Assembly (NCBI GenBank): GCA_032716605.1
Contig: CM064569.1
Span: 7,348,713-7,412,712 of the forward strand
Length of the DNA: 64,000 bases
Direction of reading: 5' to 3'
Source of the DNA: Paralithodes platypus
Taxonomy: Eukaryota; Arthropoda; Malacostraca; Decapoda; Lithodidae
Shown here: piece after piece, positions 34,113-45,490 of the stretch
Layout of the letters: every line of letters begins with the position of its first letter
Numbering within the stretch: position 1 is the stretch's first letter
Notes under the pieces: model-generated
The model's database searches: none
The model's input: only the letters and a program-made list of their open reading frames with translations
What the model was told of the DNA's origin: nothing
Made by a program: the position numbers and the translations under genes

Positions 34113-34341
34113 GGTTCAATTGACTACTTGCGAGTTTCAGGTTATAAGGAAGTTGGAGCCATGAACATCGATATTAAACAGAAATGCAATAATAATGTAA
34201 GTTTATGATGGATAAATGGTATGTTGCATTGTGGTTTATGTATTTATATATATATTACGACCGTATTTAGCTGGTAATTCCGCTAAATATCGATGTCTAC
34301 AGCTCCAACTTCCTTATAGAACGAAATCGCAAGTCAGCAAT
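34113..34341. mobile_element. MITE family E
   Basis: TTCAATTGACTACTTGCGAG and GGAAGTTGGAGCCATGAACA at the left; CTCCAACTTCCTTATAGAAC and CGCAAGTCAGCAATTA at the right. It lies immediately outside the DIRS-like right end. Confidence 0.85.
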
Positions 34342-35125
34342 TAGAATGTGTGCAGTATACCAAGGATCTATATTATTATGTGTGCAGTATACCAAGGACC
34401 TATATTATTAGAATGTGTGCAGTATACCAAGGACCTATATTATTAGAATGTGTGCAGTATACCAAGGACCTATATTATTAGAATGTGTGCAGTATACCAA
34501 GGACCTATATTATTAGAATGTGTGCAGTATACCAAGGACCTATATTATTAGAATGTGTGCAGTATACCAAGGACCTATATTATTAGAATGTGTGCAATAT
34601 ACCAAGGACCTATATTATTAGAATGTGTGCAGTATACCAAGGACCTATATTATTAGAATGTGTGCAGTATACCAAGGACCTATATTATTAGAATGGTGTG
34701 CAGTATACCAAGGACCTATATTATTAGAATGTGTGCAGTATACCAAGGACCTATATTATTAGAATGTGTGCAGTATACCAAGGACCTATATTATTAGAAT
34801 GTGTGCAGTATACCAAGGACCTATATTATTAGAATGTGTGCAGTATACCAAGGACCTATATTATTAGAATGTGTGCAGTATACCAAGGACCTATTATTAG
34901 AATGTGTGCAGTATACCAAGGACCTATATTATTAGAATGTGTGCAGTATACCAAGGACCTATATTATTAGAATGTGTGCAGTATACCAAGGACCTATATT
35001 ATATTATGTGTGCAGTATACCAAGGACCTATATTACTCAGAGGGTTTACTGAGATCGTATTTAACCCTTTGATTCTTATATGTAGATTAGAAGCTAAGGA
35101 AAATCACTATAAACAGAGGTAATGC
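34341..35125. repeat. 35-bp minisatellite (about 20 copies) inside a family C/F MITE
   Basis: Unit TGTGTGCAGTATACCAAGGA plus CCTATATTATTAGAA. The last unit runs into TATTACTCAGAGGGTTTACTGAGATC and then AGAAGCTAAGGAAAATC, which are the centre and right arm of a C/F element like 22497-22695. There the matching segment is a single GCACTTTTAGAAGGACCTGTGTTACT. So the array is an expansion of one MITE segment. Confidence 0.88.
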
Positions 35126-35149
35126 GTATGTTATTGTCTATGTATTTGT

Positions 35150-35376
35150 TTATTTATATATTTTTAGTTTCCTCGCTAGACCTTCATCAAGCTTAAAAAA
35201 CATCCCTTAGGCCTCCTTTTCGAAATATATTTGTACATGTTTTGGTAGAAAAAACTCCGGCGGAAACCGGTTCCTCCGAAATTACAGGCTTGTTATCGCT
35301 CGCCTTGATGAAATCGATATCTAAATGGCACAAAAGGTCTTTGAATCGCCAAACTAATGGAGCGAACGTCAAGAGG
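35150..35376 (+). mobile_element. MITE family A copy, 3'-truncated
   Basis: TTTAGTTTCCTCGCTAGACC, CGGCGGAAACCGG and the decayed core CTTGTTATCGCTCGCC; it stops after GCGAACGTCAAG. Confidence 0.8.
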
Positions 35377-35429
35377 GGCCTTAAAGGTAGCCTACATAAG
35401 AAGAAAATCACATCGTCATGAATTCTTTT

Positions 35430-35690
35430 TATTTGTTTATTTTGTTCTATATTCCAACTACTCCCTCTCGGGCATAGGCTGAGAGCCTGTACATTCCACC
35501 GCTCAACACGTGAAGCCCGTTAGGTCTCGTTCCAGTCTGGGGAGTGAGACATGCGAAGCATCCATCATGGCTCGAAGCAGCTCCATCTCTGAAGCGGCTG
35601 GTTGCTTCGCTCAAGCGCCTCACCATCTCAAATTATCCAGACTCAGACCCTCACTCTCAGAACGCCACCTATTGAGCAGTAAACTCACTA
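35430..35690 (-). mobile_element. SINE-like repeat family J
   Basis: Shares CTCTCGGGCATAGGCTGAGA, GAAGCCCGT, GGAGTGAGACATG, CCATCTCTGAAGC and AACGCCACCT.TTGAGCAG with 38106-38440. Both copies begin beside a T-rich stretch, which on the reverse strand would be a poly-A tail. No promoter boxes identified. Confidence 0.65.
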
Positions 35691-35854
35691 GTCATTGTCC
35701 CCCTGTAACATATTTTGAATATGGGAATATTCATACAGTGTTATTTAATCAGGGAACAATGAGGATATTTGTTTGGCATTTCGGTGGGCTTTGTGGTAAT
35801 GCACTGATATAGGTACAGCACAAATTCAATTCCAATAATATCTTCCCATTGACA

Positions 35855-35932
35855 TATCGGGATTTGAACCCGGGTCCATTGGATTACCAATCCAGTGGCA
35901 TGACCACTCAACCACACCTCCCCTAATAATAG
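35855..35932 (-). mobile_element. tRNA-Thr-like SINE head or tRNA pseudogene
   Basis: Reverse strand: GGGGAGGTGTGGTTGAGTGG (A box), a paired anticodon arm with loop TTGGTAA (anticodon GGT, Thr-type), then CCGGGTTCAAATCCC (B box). The 3' acceptor strand does not match the 5' GGGGAGG, so it would not mature as a normal tRNA. The reverse-strand sequence past it has no recognised tail. Confidence 0.6.
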
Positions 35933-36052
35933 GTAGATGAGTAGCAAAGTTATAATAGAATGCCCCTTGTGTTCTCGGAAGGATTAGAGGGTGGGGGATG
36001 ACTCACATTCTGAGTAGGGCGGTCGATCTAAGCTACCAACCAGGGCCAATGT

Positions 36053-36180
36053 ATCTATCTATCTATCTATTGCCTGACGCCGTGATCCCCGAAGGGGTGG
36101 CCACGAACGAACCGCCCCCATGCACCTCTGTCCCCAGTCAGTCGACGCCCCTCCCCCCAACCAGCACCGCCTTCGTTCAT
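36053..36180 (-). mobile_element. SINE family I fragment
   Basis: Starts with TATC repeats then TTGCCTGACGCC and GGGGTGGCCA, as in the copies at 23006 and 52384. The remainder diverges. Confidence 0.6.
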
Positions 36181-36210
36181 GTACTTCCTCACTCCAATGT
36201 ATGAAGGGCT

Positions 36211-36612
36211 TTAATGGGGGATCACCGGCCTTTTTTTATCTTTATCCCCTGTTCTCTCTTTCCCTGGCTTGTATCCATTCGGCCCCATTCAGGTAAGTGT
36301 TTTAAGACAGTTATCCCCATCCAGGTGTCGATTTCTTCCTGGCGAGCAACAGCGAGCCAGCATTGTATGGAGAAATCTGGCTTCGCCAGAGACATTTTTC
36401 TATCGAAAAATGTACAAATTTAGCTTGCTGTCAAAACAAAAAAATATATGTGCTGGCTCGCTACCGCTCGCCAGGAAAATATTGACATCTGGATGGGGGT
36501 CAACGTCTTAAAACAGTAGGCTGAATGGGGCCAAATGGGGCCGAATGGATACAAACCAAAGAGATAGGGAGGGAAAGAGAAAAATAAAGCGAGGTGGGGA
36601 GGGCGGGTGACG
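36211..36612. mobile_element. MITE family B hairpin
   Basis: TTAATGGGGGATCACC to GGTGACGAG; arms with CTTGTATCCATTCGGCCCC and complement. The right end has lost its TTAA. It is followed by a 35-bp family A scrap and an AT tract. Confidence 0.88.
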
Positions 36613-36643
36613 AGTGAGGTTTATTCTCTAGACCTTCATCAAG

Positions 36644-36647
<4 letters not shown>

Positions 36648-36730
<83 letters not shown>
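36648..36730. repeat. (AT)n microsatellite
   Basis: About 41 AT dinucleotides. Confidence 0.99.
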
Positions 36731-36736
<6 letters not shown>

Positions 36737-36798
36737 TTTATAAATAAAATTATAAATATAATTCATACATAAATGAATATATAATAATATATATAAGT

Positions 36799-37016
36799 AT
36801 TTACCGCTTCCGTACCGGTACGGTGACGTCTATTTTACTTCCTTCTGGCTACTAATAGACGATTTTTATCAGTTTAAGAAGGGCTTCCACCAATTTACAG
36901 TCTTCGAACTATCTTTTTTAACCCTTTTTACACAGATTTTTCGTAAACTTCACAAAATCGTGTAAATATACCAAGAATAAAATTGATAAAACGTTGCCGG
37001 TACAGAAGGGGTTGAA
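36799..37016. mobile_element. MITE family C hairpin
   Basis: TTTACCGCTTCCGTACCGG to CGTTGCCGGTACAGAAGGGG; inner GACGATTTTTATCAGTTTA and complement-side CACAAAATCGTG. Confidence 0.82.
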
Positions 37017-37049
37017 CAAACTAAATATTTAACAAATCATGATGAATCT

Positions 37050-37212
37050 ATACATTTGCCGATTGAAAAATTTCCGTTCTTCCTAAATTACAGACGCACG
37101 AAAGGTCTTAAATTCGTCAAACTAAAGGGCCTAATGTCTCAAAATTTGAAACCTAATGGGGCTAAACATTAGGGAGAACGGGGTACAGAAAGAACAACCA
37201 TCACATCCCTTC
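37050..37212 (+). mobile_element. MITE family A 3' fragment
   Basis: From GCCGATTGAAAAATTTCC to GGGGCTAAACATTAGGGAGA; the 5' half is missing. Confidence 0.75.
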
Positions 37213-37277
37213 AAGAAGAATGTTATCTAATGGAAACACAATCCTAATGGAGTAAGCTGAAGCCTTAGGAGTTCTTC

Positions 37278-37432
37278 TGTGTTGGTGGTGTAATGGTTTA
37301 GGTGCTTATGTTCTGGGTGCGGTGTCCCGAGTTCGAATCGTGGGAGGACCAAATGCTTTCATTAGTTTATTCAAGTACATAGGGGTTTGTAGCTGATGAT
37401 TAATGTTAAGAACGGGGTGTTACTTATTACTG
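37278..37432 (+). mobile_element. tRNA-derived SINE, family T, best copy
   Basis: TGGTGTAATGGTTTAGGTGC (A box), then CGAGTTCGAATCG (B box) with GGGAGGACCA, then a body of about 60 bp (GATGATTAATGTTAAGAACG) ending GGGGTGTTACTTATT. The head is the size of a tRNA but the B-box arm and acceptor are not closed. Pol III transcription is expected of such heads. Confidence 0.75.
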
Positions 37433-37454
37433 TACTTGCGTTGTAGTGAAGGGG

Positions 37455-37802
37455 TTAAGGGGAGACTGGCCGTTTGTTTGGTCTATTAATTCATTTATTC
37501 ATTATTTTTTTAGTTTCCTCCCTAGACCTCCATCAAGCTTAGAAAAACACCCCCTAGACCCCCCTTCAAGATAAATTTGTACATTTTTCGGTAGAAAAAT
37601 TTCCCGGACTTCGGCCGGTTTCTCTTAAAATTGCAGGCTCGCTATCGCTCGCCAGGAAATAATCGACACCTAAATGGCACGAAAGGTCTTAAAATTGACA
37701 ACGAACTGGGGCGAAAGGTCATAAAATCCCCAAACTAATGGAACCAACGTCTTAAAATCTCAAAACTAGTGGGGCTAAGCACTAGGGAGAAGAGATCCAC
37801 AC
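37455..37802 (+). mobile_element. MITE family A copy
   Basis: TTAAGGGGAGACTGGCCG start; core CTCGCTATCGCTCGCCAGG; stops at CACTAGGGAGAAGAGATCC without the terminal TTAA. Confidence 0.87.
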
Positions 37803-38099
37803 GGCTCACACGATTCTACCCTGGAGTCCCCCCCCCCCACCCCCCCCACCCCCTTTTTGATTAATTATCCCTAATTACGCCGAGTTAGTGTGGTATTTCA
37901 CAGGGTCATCCTTTTTAACTTAGCTAGACTTGGGTTACGTTAAGTTTGGTCCTGGGGGGGAAGAAAGGAGGAGGGGAGGGAGGGAGGGGGGGGGGGGGGG
38001 GAGGTTCATACGTAAGGAAAGTTTTGCGATATACCCGTAAGTCGACCGTTTCGATTTTAACATTATTATTATTATTATTAGTATTATTAGTATTATTAT

Positions 38100-38105
<6 letters not shown>
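37803..38105. other. Homopolymer-rich spacer: poly-C, poly-G, ATT repeats
   Basis: C runs at 37829-37852, G runs at 37985-38001 and ATT triplets at 38065-38101. On the reverse strand the purine/pyrimidine runs make open frames of Lys, Asn and Pro that are not genes. Confidence 0.8.
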
Positions 38106-38137
<32 letters not shown>

Positions 38138-38440
38138 CTATATTCCAACTTACTTCCTCTCGGGCATAGGCTGAGAGCCTTAACATTCACCGCTTTACAA
38201 TGAACAGTGAAGCCCGTGAGGTCTTGTTCCAGTATAGGGAGTGAGACATGTGAAGCACGTAGAGTACAACGAGCACCTGCCATCTTGCCTTCACATGAGG
38301 CACGGTGCTCACTCATGGCCCGAAACGACCCCATCTCTGAAGCCACCTCATTCCCGTGCTTCACTGTCTCATCCCCTACACTCGGACTCTCACACTTACA
38401 CACACACAACGCCACCTGTTGAGCAGATAACTTACTTTAT
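38106..38440 (-). mobile_element. SINE-like repeat family J with poly-A tail
   Basis: A 34-T run (poly-A on the reverse strand) followed by CTCTCGGGCATAGGCTGAGA and the other family J blocks. Longer than the 35430 copy by an internal segment around 38250-38310. Confidence 0.7.
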
Positions 38441-38604
38441 TTACTTATTTATTTTATATATGTTATGTATTTATTTATATATTTATTTATTTATTTTATG
38501 GGGGGGGGGGTAATAGTAGCTAGAGTTATGTTTAATCGAATGTCTCGATTTCGACCCAACATTTGCTCACCTGAGATGTCTTTAATAATCAAAATTAAAA
38601 ACAA

Positions 38605-38653
38605 AAATATATATATATATATATATATACCGGTATATATATATATATATATA

Positions 38654-38699
<46 letters not shown>
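38605..38699. repeat. (TA)n microsatellite
   Basis: TA repeats interrupted by CCGG and ACAC. Confidence 0.98.
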
Positions 38700-38700
<1 letters not shown>

Positions 38701-39122
38701 CGTCTTCCACTTTAAAAGAAAGAAAGTGAAAGTGAAGCTATTCTAGTTCCGAGGTTCGAGTCTTCCATGAACCAGCAATAACCTGAACAAATTAACATAT
38801 GACACACACCCACACACACACATACACACACACACATACACACATACACACGTCCTTGATTCCCTTATATGGTCAGCCAATCTCACCCTTCTCTACATCA
38901 AGCCGACACCCGGCCACCTAGCGTATTAACACTAGTTGGTCTGACGTCTTGGGGGTTATTGGGATGTTTTGATTCATTGTTATTTAGGGTTTTGCTGGCT
39001 TTTGCCACTTTCGAGCAGTGTATCTTAGGTCGTTCTCTAGGCTAACAAAAACGCCTTCCCAGAATTCCTTCAAACTAAAGAAAATGCCCACCCACACCCC
39101 CCTTTAGAGCTGCAAAGCAAAA
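38700..39122. other. No gene; (CA)n-like tract
   Basis: An ACACAC-rich tract at 38800-38850. A lone B-box-like GGTTCGAGTC lies at 38753, without an A box. The rest is unassigned up to the LINE. Confidence 0.5.
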
Positions 39123-41041
39123 GTATTATTATCGAAAGTTATCAACAAACAATAATAACTGCAGAAAAACTTGGAAGGTTATCAATTCAATTCTAAATAG
39201 AACCGAGCCCATTGAACCTCAAAATATGATCATTAATGAAAATGAAGTTAGTGATAGAGCAGAAATTGCAAATTTTTTTAATGATTATTTTGTGAATATT
39301 GGTCGTAAGTTGGCTGACAAAATACCTAGTACCCAAGTAAACTTTAATGATTTCCTGGGAACTAACCTCGATTCAAGTTTGACGCTCAGCCCTGTAAGTG
39401 AACCAGAAATGATGTCGGTGATCACTCAGCTAAAAAACAATTCCCCAGGATACGATCAGATACCGGCTTCCATCATCAAAGCTGTTTCGCCTACAATTTG
39501 CCCTGTTTTACTCTATTTATGTAACTGTTCTTTAAGTTCGGGTGTATTTCCAGACAAATTAAAAGTAGCAAAGGTTACACCTATATTTAAATCCGGCACA
39601 AAGAATGACATTAGCAATTATCGACCCATTTCTGTACTGCCAACTATTATTAAAATACTGGAAAAAATTGTATACAACTGACTTGAAACATACCTCACCG
39701 AACATCATATATTATCCGAATCACAGTTTGGCTTCAGAAAACATAAATCAACTGAAAGTGCTGTAATCAATCTAGCCAGTCACATATATAGGGCCTTTGA
39801 TACAAAATAATTTACTCTTGCTGTATGTCTTGATTTCTCGAAAGCTTTTGATACAGTAGACCATTCCATACTTATTAAGAAACTTGATCATTATGGCATT
39901 AGGGGAGTTGCTAGCAAGTGGTTTCAATCATACTTGTGTAACAGAAAACAATATGTTGCTTACCAAAACTCTGACTCTTCTCATTTAAACATAACATGTG
40001 GCGTACCTCAGGGGTCCCTTTTGGGTCCTCTACTTTTTATACTGTATATCAATGATATTGTTAGAACGAGCTCCTACTTGAATTTTCTTATGTATGCTGG
40101 TGACAGCAATTTTTATAGGTCGGGTGGCGATGTAAATGAAGTCATACGAAACACGAACAGAGATCTTGCTACAATTCACGGTTGGATAGCATGTAACAAA
40201 CTTACTGTGAACTTAGACAAGACCCACTTTATAATATTTAACCGTAACAAAGCTTTTCCCCGAACTTTGTTGCCAGTGATGATGAACGATAAATACCTTG
40301 TCCTAAAAAATGAAACTAAATTTCTTGGCATAATCATAGACAATAAACTAAATTTCAAAAAGCATATGAATCTCATTAAGAATAAGATCAACAAGCAATG
40401 TGGAATTGTATACCATACTAGAAACTCATTGACAATTAGTGCCCGCAAACATGTCTATTTTTCATTGACAATTAGTGCCCGCAAACATGTCTATTTTTCA
40501 TTGACATATCCATATCTAACTTACTGTCACACAGTTTGGGGAGCGGTTTACCAGACAAATATCAAACCAGTCATTACGGCAGAGAAGTGCAATCAGAACA
40601 ATAGCTGGACTAAAAAAGTATGATCACACTCATGATGCCTTCTGCTTTTTGAAGTTGCTTAAGTATAGTGAACTTAATACATATTTATGTGCTCTTTTTG
40701 TGTACAAGTCCATTCATAATTTTACAACCCCCATGTTTACATAGAGAGCCAACCAAAGATATCCACTTAGATCAAGCAATTTATTAAAGCTTCCAGCTGT
40801 AAAATCTATCCAGTCGAAATCTTGTATAATTATCATATCATGGCGTCAACATGTGGAATGGCTTACCCACGTATCTTCATAGCTCACCCTCTCTTTTGTC
40901 TTTTAAAAATACACTCAAACATTATTTTTTCTCATCATATAGTCAAGTATAATTGGTATAATTAAGTTTTACTGCTAAACCATTTTTTTTTTTTTTTTTT
41001 TTTTTTATGAATATTGCTACAGTATATTGACCATTGAGTGC

Positions 41042-41084
<43 letters not shown>

Positions 41085-41386
41085 ATTTCGCTAACACCAT
41101 CTCTTTTCACGAACTTTGTTTTAAAAATCCTGCTTTTGTAATAAACTAGTTTAGTTTTTTATGTAAAAAATCTATTGCATTTTATCATCTAGCCTTTGTT
41201 TTTCTCAAACAAATACTGTAAACAGTGTCTGGATTTTAGTTTATTCTTGGTACCTCCTCAAGAGAGTATATACTCTCAGGAGGCTAAGCCTTAATATTTT
41301 TATAACACATGTACTGTATATAAATGTATGTAATGTAAATGGGCTAAATAAACAATTCTTATATTATCTTATCTTATCTTATCTTC
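39123..41386 (+). mobile_element. CR1/jockey-type LINE, 5'-truncated
   Basis: Open reading begins at about 39128 in mid-protein (YYRKLSTNN) and covers the whole reverse transcriptase. The frame ends near 40623. A 3' part of about 750 bp includes more C-terminal coding remnants with frameshifts (about 40640-40980), a T26 run, an ATT microsatellite (41041-41082) and AATAAAC, ending in four TATCT units at 41365-41386. Such short-repeat tails are typical of this superfamily. Confidence 0.85.
39226..40623 (+). pseudogene. Reverse transcriptase with two stops and altered catalytic box
   Basis: Segments 39226-39681 and 39934-40623 are in one frame. In-frame TGA (39679-39681) and TAA (39808-39810) are the only stops between. 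Fingers: VAKVTPIFKSGTKNDISNY then RPISVLP. Then QFGFRKHKSTESAV. Motif A LDFSKAFDTVDHS, motif B GVPQGSLLGPLLFILYIND. Motif C reads LMYAGDSNFY where the family has A-D-D, so the first Asp of the pair is Gly. A 12-residue unit (SLTISARKHVYF) is directly duplicated in frame at about 40428-40500. The enzyme is dead on three counts. Confidence 0.9.
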
Positions 41387-41622
41387 AAGCTAAATTTTGT
41401 ACCGGCCGAAGACCGATATCTCTTATGTACCAGGCTCGTTATCGCTCGCCCAAAAACGAATTTAAACCTGAATTGGGTAAAGCGTTTTGCTATCGCCAAT
41501 CTAATGATGAAATGTCTAAAAATCTCCAAACTAAAGGAACGAAACATGCATTGGAATTCCTAAAATACCCCCCCCTGGACCAAATAGTGTTAAGTCAGCC
41601 AATCTCCCCGTGACCTACATCA
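41387..41622 (+). mobile_element. MITE family A fragment
   Basis: CAAGCTAAATTTTGTACCGG, the core CTCGTTATCGCTCGCC and later blocks; ends before a C run. Confidence 0.7.
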
Positions 41623-41651
41623 GCCCCCCCCCCCCCCCCGCCCCCTTTAGT

Positions 41652-42005
41652 GGATTATGGGGAGATGGGTCGCTTTTCTGGTCCCCCTTCTCCCTCATGT
41701 TTAGCCCCATTCTTTTTGTGATTTTTAGATGTTTGCCCCATTAGTTTGTCGAGTTTAACACATTTCGTTCCATTTCTATATCAATATCAAGACTTTGCTT
41801 GCCATTTAGGTGTCGTTTTTTTCCTGGCGAGCGAAATCGAGCCTGTAATTTAAGAGAAATTGGACTTTGGCCGGTTTACAAATTTATCCTGACGGGAGGT
41901 ATAGGAAGTTCTTCTTTTAAGCTTGACGAAGGTCTAGGGATGAAACTAAAAATATTAATGCAAAATATTTTGTATGTATTTACTCAGGCCCATTCCCCAC
42001 TTTTC
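41652..42005 (-). mobile_element. MITE family A copy
   Basis: TTATGGGGAGATGGGTCGC at one end; CTCCCTCATGTTTAGCCCC; core CTGGCGAGCGAAATCGAGCC; GCTTGACGAAGGTCTAGGGA; decays near CCCATTCCCCA. Confidence 0.83.
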
Positions 42006-42145
42006 CTTTTTTTCTGGGGGTTAAATGAGTAAATAAATGAACTCGTCTACCAATCTGCCCGCGCCCTACAACAGCTACCCTTGTGGATTATGCTGTTCTA
42101 GAGCAACCCCATATTAACCTAGAACCGCTACACCCACATTACCCC

Positions 42146-42315
<170 letters not shown>

Positions 42316-42329
42316 GTGAATGGTCGGAG

Positions 42330-43140
42330 ACATGTCAGATGCCTCTAAACTTGGAAGTGCATGGTGATGCATATCGGCCAAACAAACCCGAATTCAGGCT
42401 ATTCACTATTGGGAATGCCTCTGGAAGTGACTGACTTGGAAAAGGATTTGGGTGTTCTGATTAGCAGTGACCTAATGTTTTCCAAGCAGTGCATTGAAGT
42501 ATATATAGAAGAAAGCTCAGAAATTATTGGGCTATATTAAGAGACAATTTAAGTATAGAAATAAGAAAATAGTCACACTTTACAACGCTCAGATATGGCT
42601 TCTTCCGGAGTATGCTGTTTAATTCTGGTCTCCAGCACTCAGGAAAGATATAGAGCAACTGGAAAAAGTACAAGCTAGGGCTACAAAGCTCATTCCATCG
42701 CTTAGAAGAATGAGCTATGAGGACCGGTTGAGAGCTCTTGATCTCTTCCCGTTGGAGACACGCAGACTACAAGATCAGCTCATTGAAGTTTTTAAAATAC
42801 TTAATGGGTTTGACAAAATGGATTATAGCAAAATGATTAGCCTCAATATCATTACAACATGCAACAATGGCTGGACATTAGAATTCAAAAGGTTCATTAC
42901 TAGTATCTGTGGAAAACTTTCCACATATAAGATCTGTTCAACCTGGAACAAACTTCCCTCCGAAGTTGTAAATAGTTCTTCAGTAGAGCAGTTCAAGAAG
43001 AGAGAAGATAGTATTTTGCACACTCTGTAAAGAGTGTAGTGCACTAAACATTATCTCTTTCCTTCCACTTCGAGTATCTCCTCGGAATGGACCGCAAGGT
43101 CTCTGAGATACTAACTATTCCTTTTAACTCCTTGTATCTA
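42330..43140 (+). pseudogene. CR1-like LINE C-terminal reverse transcriptase fragment and 3' end
   Basis: The 5' part is frameshifted: LEVTDLEKDLGVLISSD near 42421-42475, RQFKYRNKKIVTLYNAQIW near 42543-42600 and LRKDIEQLEKVQARATKLI near 42640-42695. A clean frame then covers 42710-43030 (MSYEDRLRALDLFPLETRRL to TWNKLPSEVVNSSS), which is the CR1-type C-terminal region. The 3' end lies near 43140, before a CT-rich tract. The catalytic core is missing. Diverged copies of a 48-bp sequence (CTAGAACCGCT.CAC) flank the element on both sides. Confidence 0.85.
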
Positions 43141-43389
43141 TCTCTCTCTTTCTCTCTCTCTCTCGCTCGCTCTCAAGTATGAAGTTATTCTAGAGTAACC
43201 CATTATTAGCCTAGAACCGCTCCACTCATATCTCTGTCCACCATATATGTATTTATGTATGTATCTATCTATCTATCTATCTACACTTATACTGTATATA
43301 TATATCTATCTGTTTATACTGTATATCTATCTGTCTATAATGGCTTATCGTTTGTTTGTCTGTATTGGTCCTTTTATCTTCCAAACCAT

Positions 43390-44240
43390 TAGTACTATGG
43401 AGATGAGACATTGCATATCTTCTGATTTATCAATTATTTCTGATTGGGACAGATATAATCATGTTACTTTTAATGCCTCCATGACCCAAATTCTCCCTCT
43501 GTCTCTCCATCACAATTTTCCACAAGACTAATAACTATTCTTTAACAATATACAACTCAACCCTTCATCTTCTCTCAATATTGTAGGTGTATCTTTTTCA
43601 ACGGACCACTCTTGCTAAAACAGCTTCCCAAAAGTTAGGTGTGCTCAACCGTCTCCATGGGTTCTCCACCCCCGCACAGCTTCTTGCTCTGGATATAGTG
43701 CGCCCCTGTATTGAGTATTATTCGCATGTGTGGGGAGGCTCCACCCATACCTCACTTCTGTAACGAGTAGAATCAAAAGTATTTCGCTGCATCAACTCGC
43801 TTCCTCTTACTAGTTCCCTACAATCTCTTTCTACACGCCACAATGTTGCATCTCTTTCACTCTTATATCGCTATTACAACAATTAGTGTTCTTCAGAGCT
43901 CTCTCAATGCATACCCCCTCCCTTGCAGCGAATGCGAGGCACCCGCCTTTCAACATAGTCCCACTTCTATTCTTTCCAGCTCTCCAACCCAAGAATTGGC
44001 AAGTTTCTTAGTCCTTCTTCTACTCAACAAGTGAACTCTGGAACTCTCTCCCTCAATAATCAATACATTATTCCTTCATCCTATGACCTAGACTGCTTTA
44101 AACTGTGTGTGTCCAGGTATTTTGACTCCAACGTCCCTTGAATTTGGCTCTGTCACTCTTTTGGCTTTGGGGGAGACACTCGCTACAGTAATCCTGCCTT
44201 TTGTCTCCTTCATACAGATAGACTAAATAATACTCAGGTG
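43390..44240 (+). pseudogene. Third, different LINE reverse transcriptase C-terminal fragment
   Basis: DLSIISDWDRYNHVTFNASMTQ is read at about 43415-43480. After frameshifts the text continues LAKTASQKLGVLNRLHGF (about 43612-43665), then ALDIVRPCIEYYSHVWGGSTHTSLL (about 43690-43760) and a C-terminal part with SLQSLSTRHNVASLSLLYRYY. It ends FKLCVSRYFDSNVP near 44140. The N(V)SFNASKTQ and CIEY.SHVWGGS signatures set it apart from the CR1 fragment just upstream. At least three stops or frameshifts. Confidence 0.75.
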
Positions 44241-44483
44241 GTCTCAAACTAGAGTTTTAGCGAAATGATAAACAAAATGTGGCGTTAACGGGGTATGTGA
44301 TCTTTGTAGGAATTATTATCATCGTGCAGCCTTCTCGGGTCCTCGGAACTACTCAATAACCCGCATAGGGTAGGGGTACCTCAGTTACTTTGTTCGTAAT
44401 TGACCTACAAATAGATAATATACAGATAGTATAGAGAGAATGATTCCACTAGCATTGCCAGACGCCACACATTAGCTGTCTTA
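44241..44483. other. No recognised feature
   Basis: Unassigned sequence between the LINE remnant and an A26 run. Confidence 0.5.
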
Positions 44484-44577
44484 AAAAAAAAAAAAAAAAA
44501 AAAAAATATATATAATAATATAATAATAATAATAACAATATATATATATACAGTATATAATTATATATATATATTAG

Positions 44578-44622
<45 letters not shown>

Positions 44623-44639
44623 TATATATACAGTATATA

Positions 44640-44696
<57 letters not shown>
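44484..44696. repeat. Poly-A and (TA)n/(TAA)n microsatellites
   Basis: A run of A followed by TA repeats with ACAGTATA interruptions. Confidence 0.97.
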
Positions 44697-44699
<3 letters not shown>

Positions 44700-44887
44700 A
44701 TAAGAAGAAGTAGAAGAATGATAATAAATTCCTACCATAACCTATAATCATCTCACATGAACTTCTATGTATGCATCAATACATACCTAACATCCACACC
44801 AAGACAACTATCAGGGTCCATATTGACTAGCCATTATGTACCACAATCTGAACCAAAGTGATCATAAAGGGGTGGGGATACAAATTA

Positions 44888-45274
44888 TTAAGGGGGGTCA
44901 CCTGCTTTTGTTCTCTCCTTTTCTCTCTTTCTCTGGTTTCTATCCATTGGGCCCCATTCAGCCTACTGTTTTAAGACGTTTACCCCCATCCAGGTGTCAA
45001 TATCTTCCTGATGAGCAGTAGCGAGCCACCATATATATATTTTAGTTCTGACAGCAAGCTAAATTTGTACATTTTTCGATAGAAAAATGTCTCCGGCAAA
45101 GCCGGGATTTCTCCATAAAATGCTGGCTCGCTTTCGCTCGCAAGGAAAAAATCGACAACTTGGTGGGGATAAACTTCTTAAAACAGTTGGCTGAATGGGG
45201 CCGAATGGATACAAGCCAGAGAAAGAGAGAAAATTAGAGAAAGATAAAAAAAAAAGCAGGTGACCCCCCTTAAC
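44888..45274. mobile_element. MITE family B hairpin
   Basis: TTAAGGGGGGTCACCTGC to CAGGTGACCCCCCTTAA; core CTGGCTCGCTTTCGCTCGC. The ends are nearly perfect complements. Confidence 0.92.
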
Positions 45275-45295
45275 ACCTGTACCGGCCACGTCCTT

Positions 45296-45490
45296 TTAAC
45301 CCCTTCACTACCGGTGTGGTGTTTTTAATTGTATTCTAGATATTTGTAGATGATTGTGTGCAGCTTAAGAAGGATCTGTGGTATTAAAAAGAGTTGAGTG
45401 AGGTAGTTAGAAGCCTGTTAATTGAATTAAATCGCCTAAGAAGAGCCTAAATAACGTTAGAAAGACGTCGCCGGTACAGAAAGGGTTAAT
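45296..45490. mobile_element. MITE family C hairpin
   Basis: TTAACCCCTTCACTACCGG to CGTCGCCGGTACAGAAAGGG. A 25-bp scrap of a second copy (CTGTACCGGCCACGTCC) precedes it at 45277-45293. Confidence 0.87.

Noticed and set aside
34341..35040. CRISPR-like regular array
   Set aside because: Units are contiguous with no variable spacers, and the array is part of a eukaryotic MITE.
35855..35932. Functional tRNA-Thr gene
   Set aside because: A and B boxes and an anticodon arm are present, but the acceptor stem does not pair and similar heads here belong to SINEs.
37924..38415. Poly-Lys/Asn/Pro protein on the reverse strand
   Set aside because: Produced by homopolymer and ATT runs plus a SINE-like repeat.
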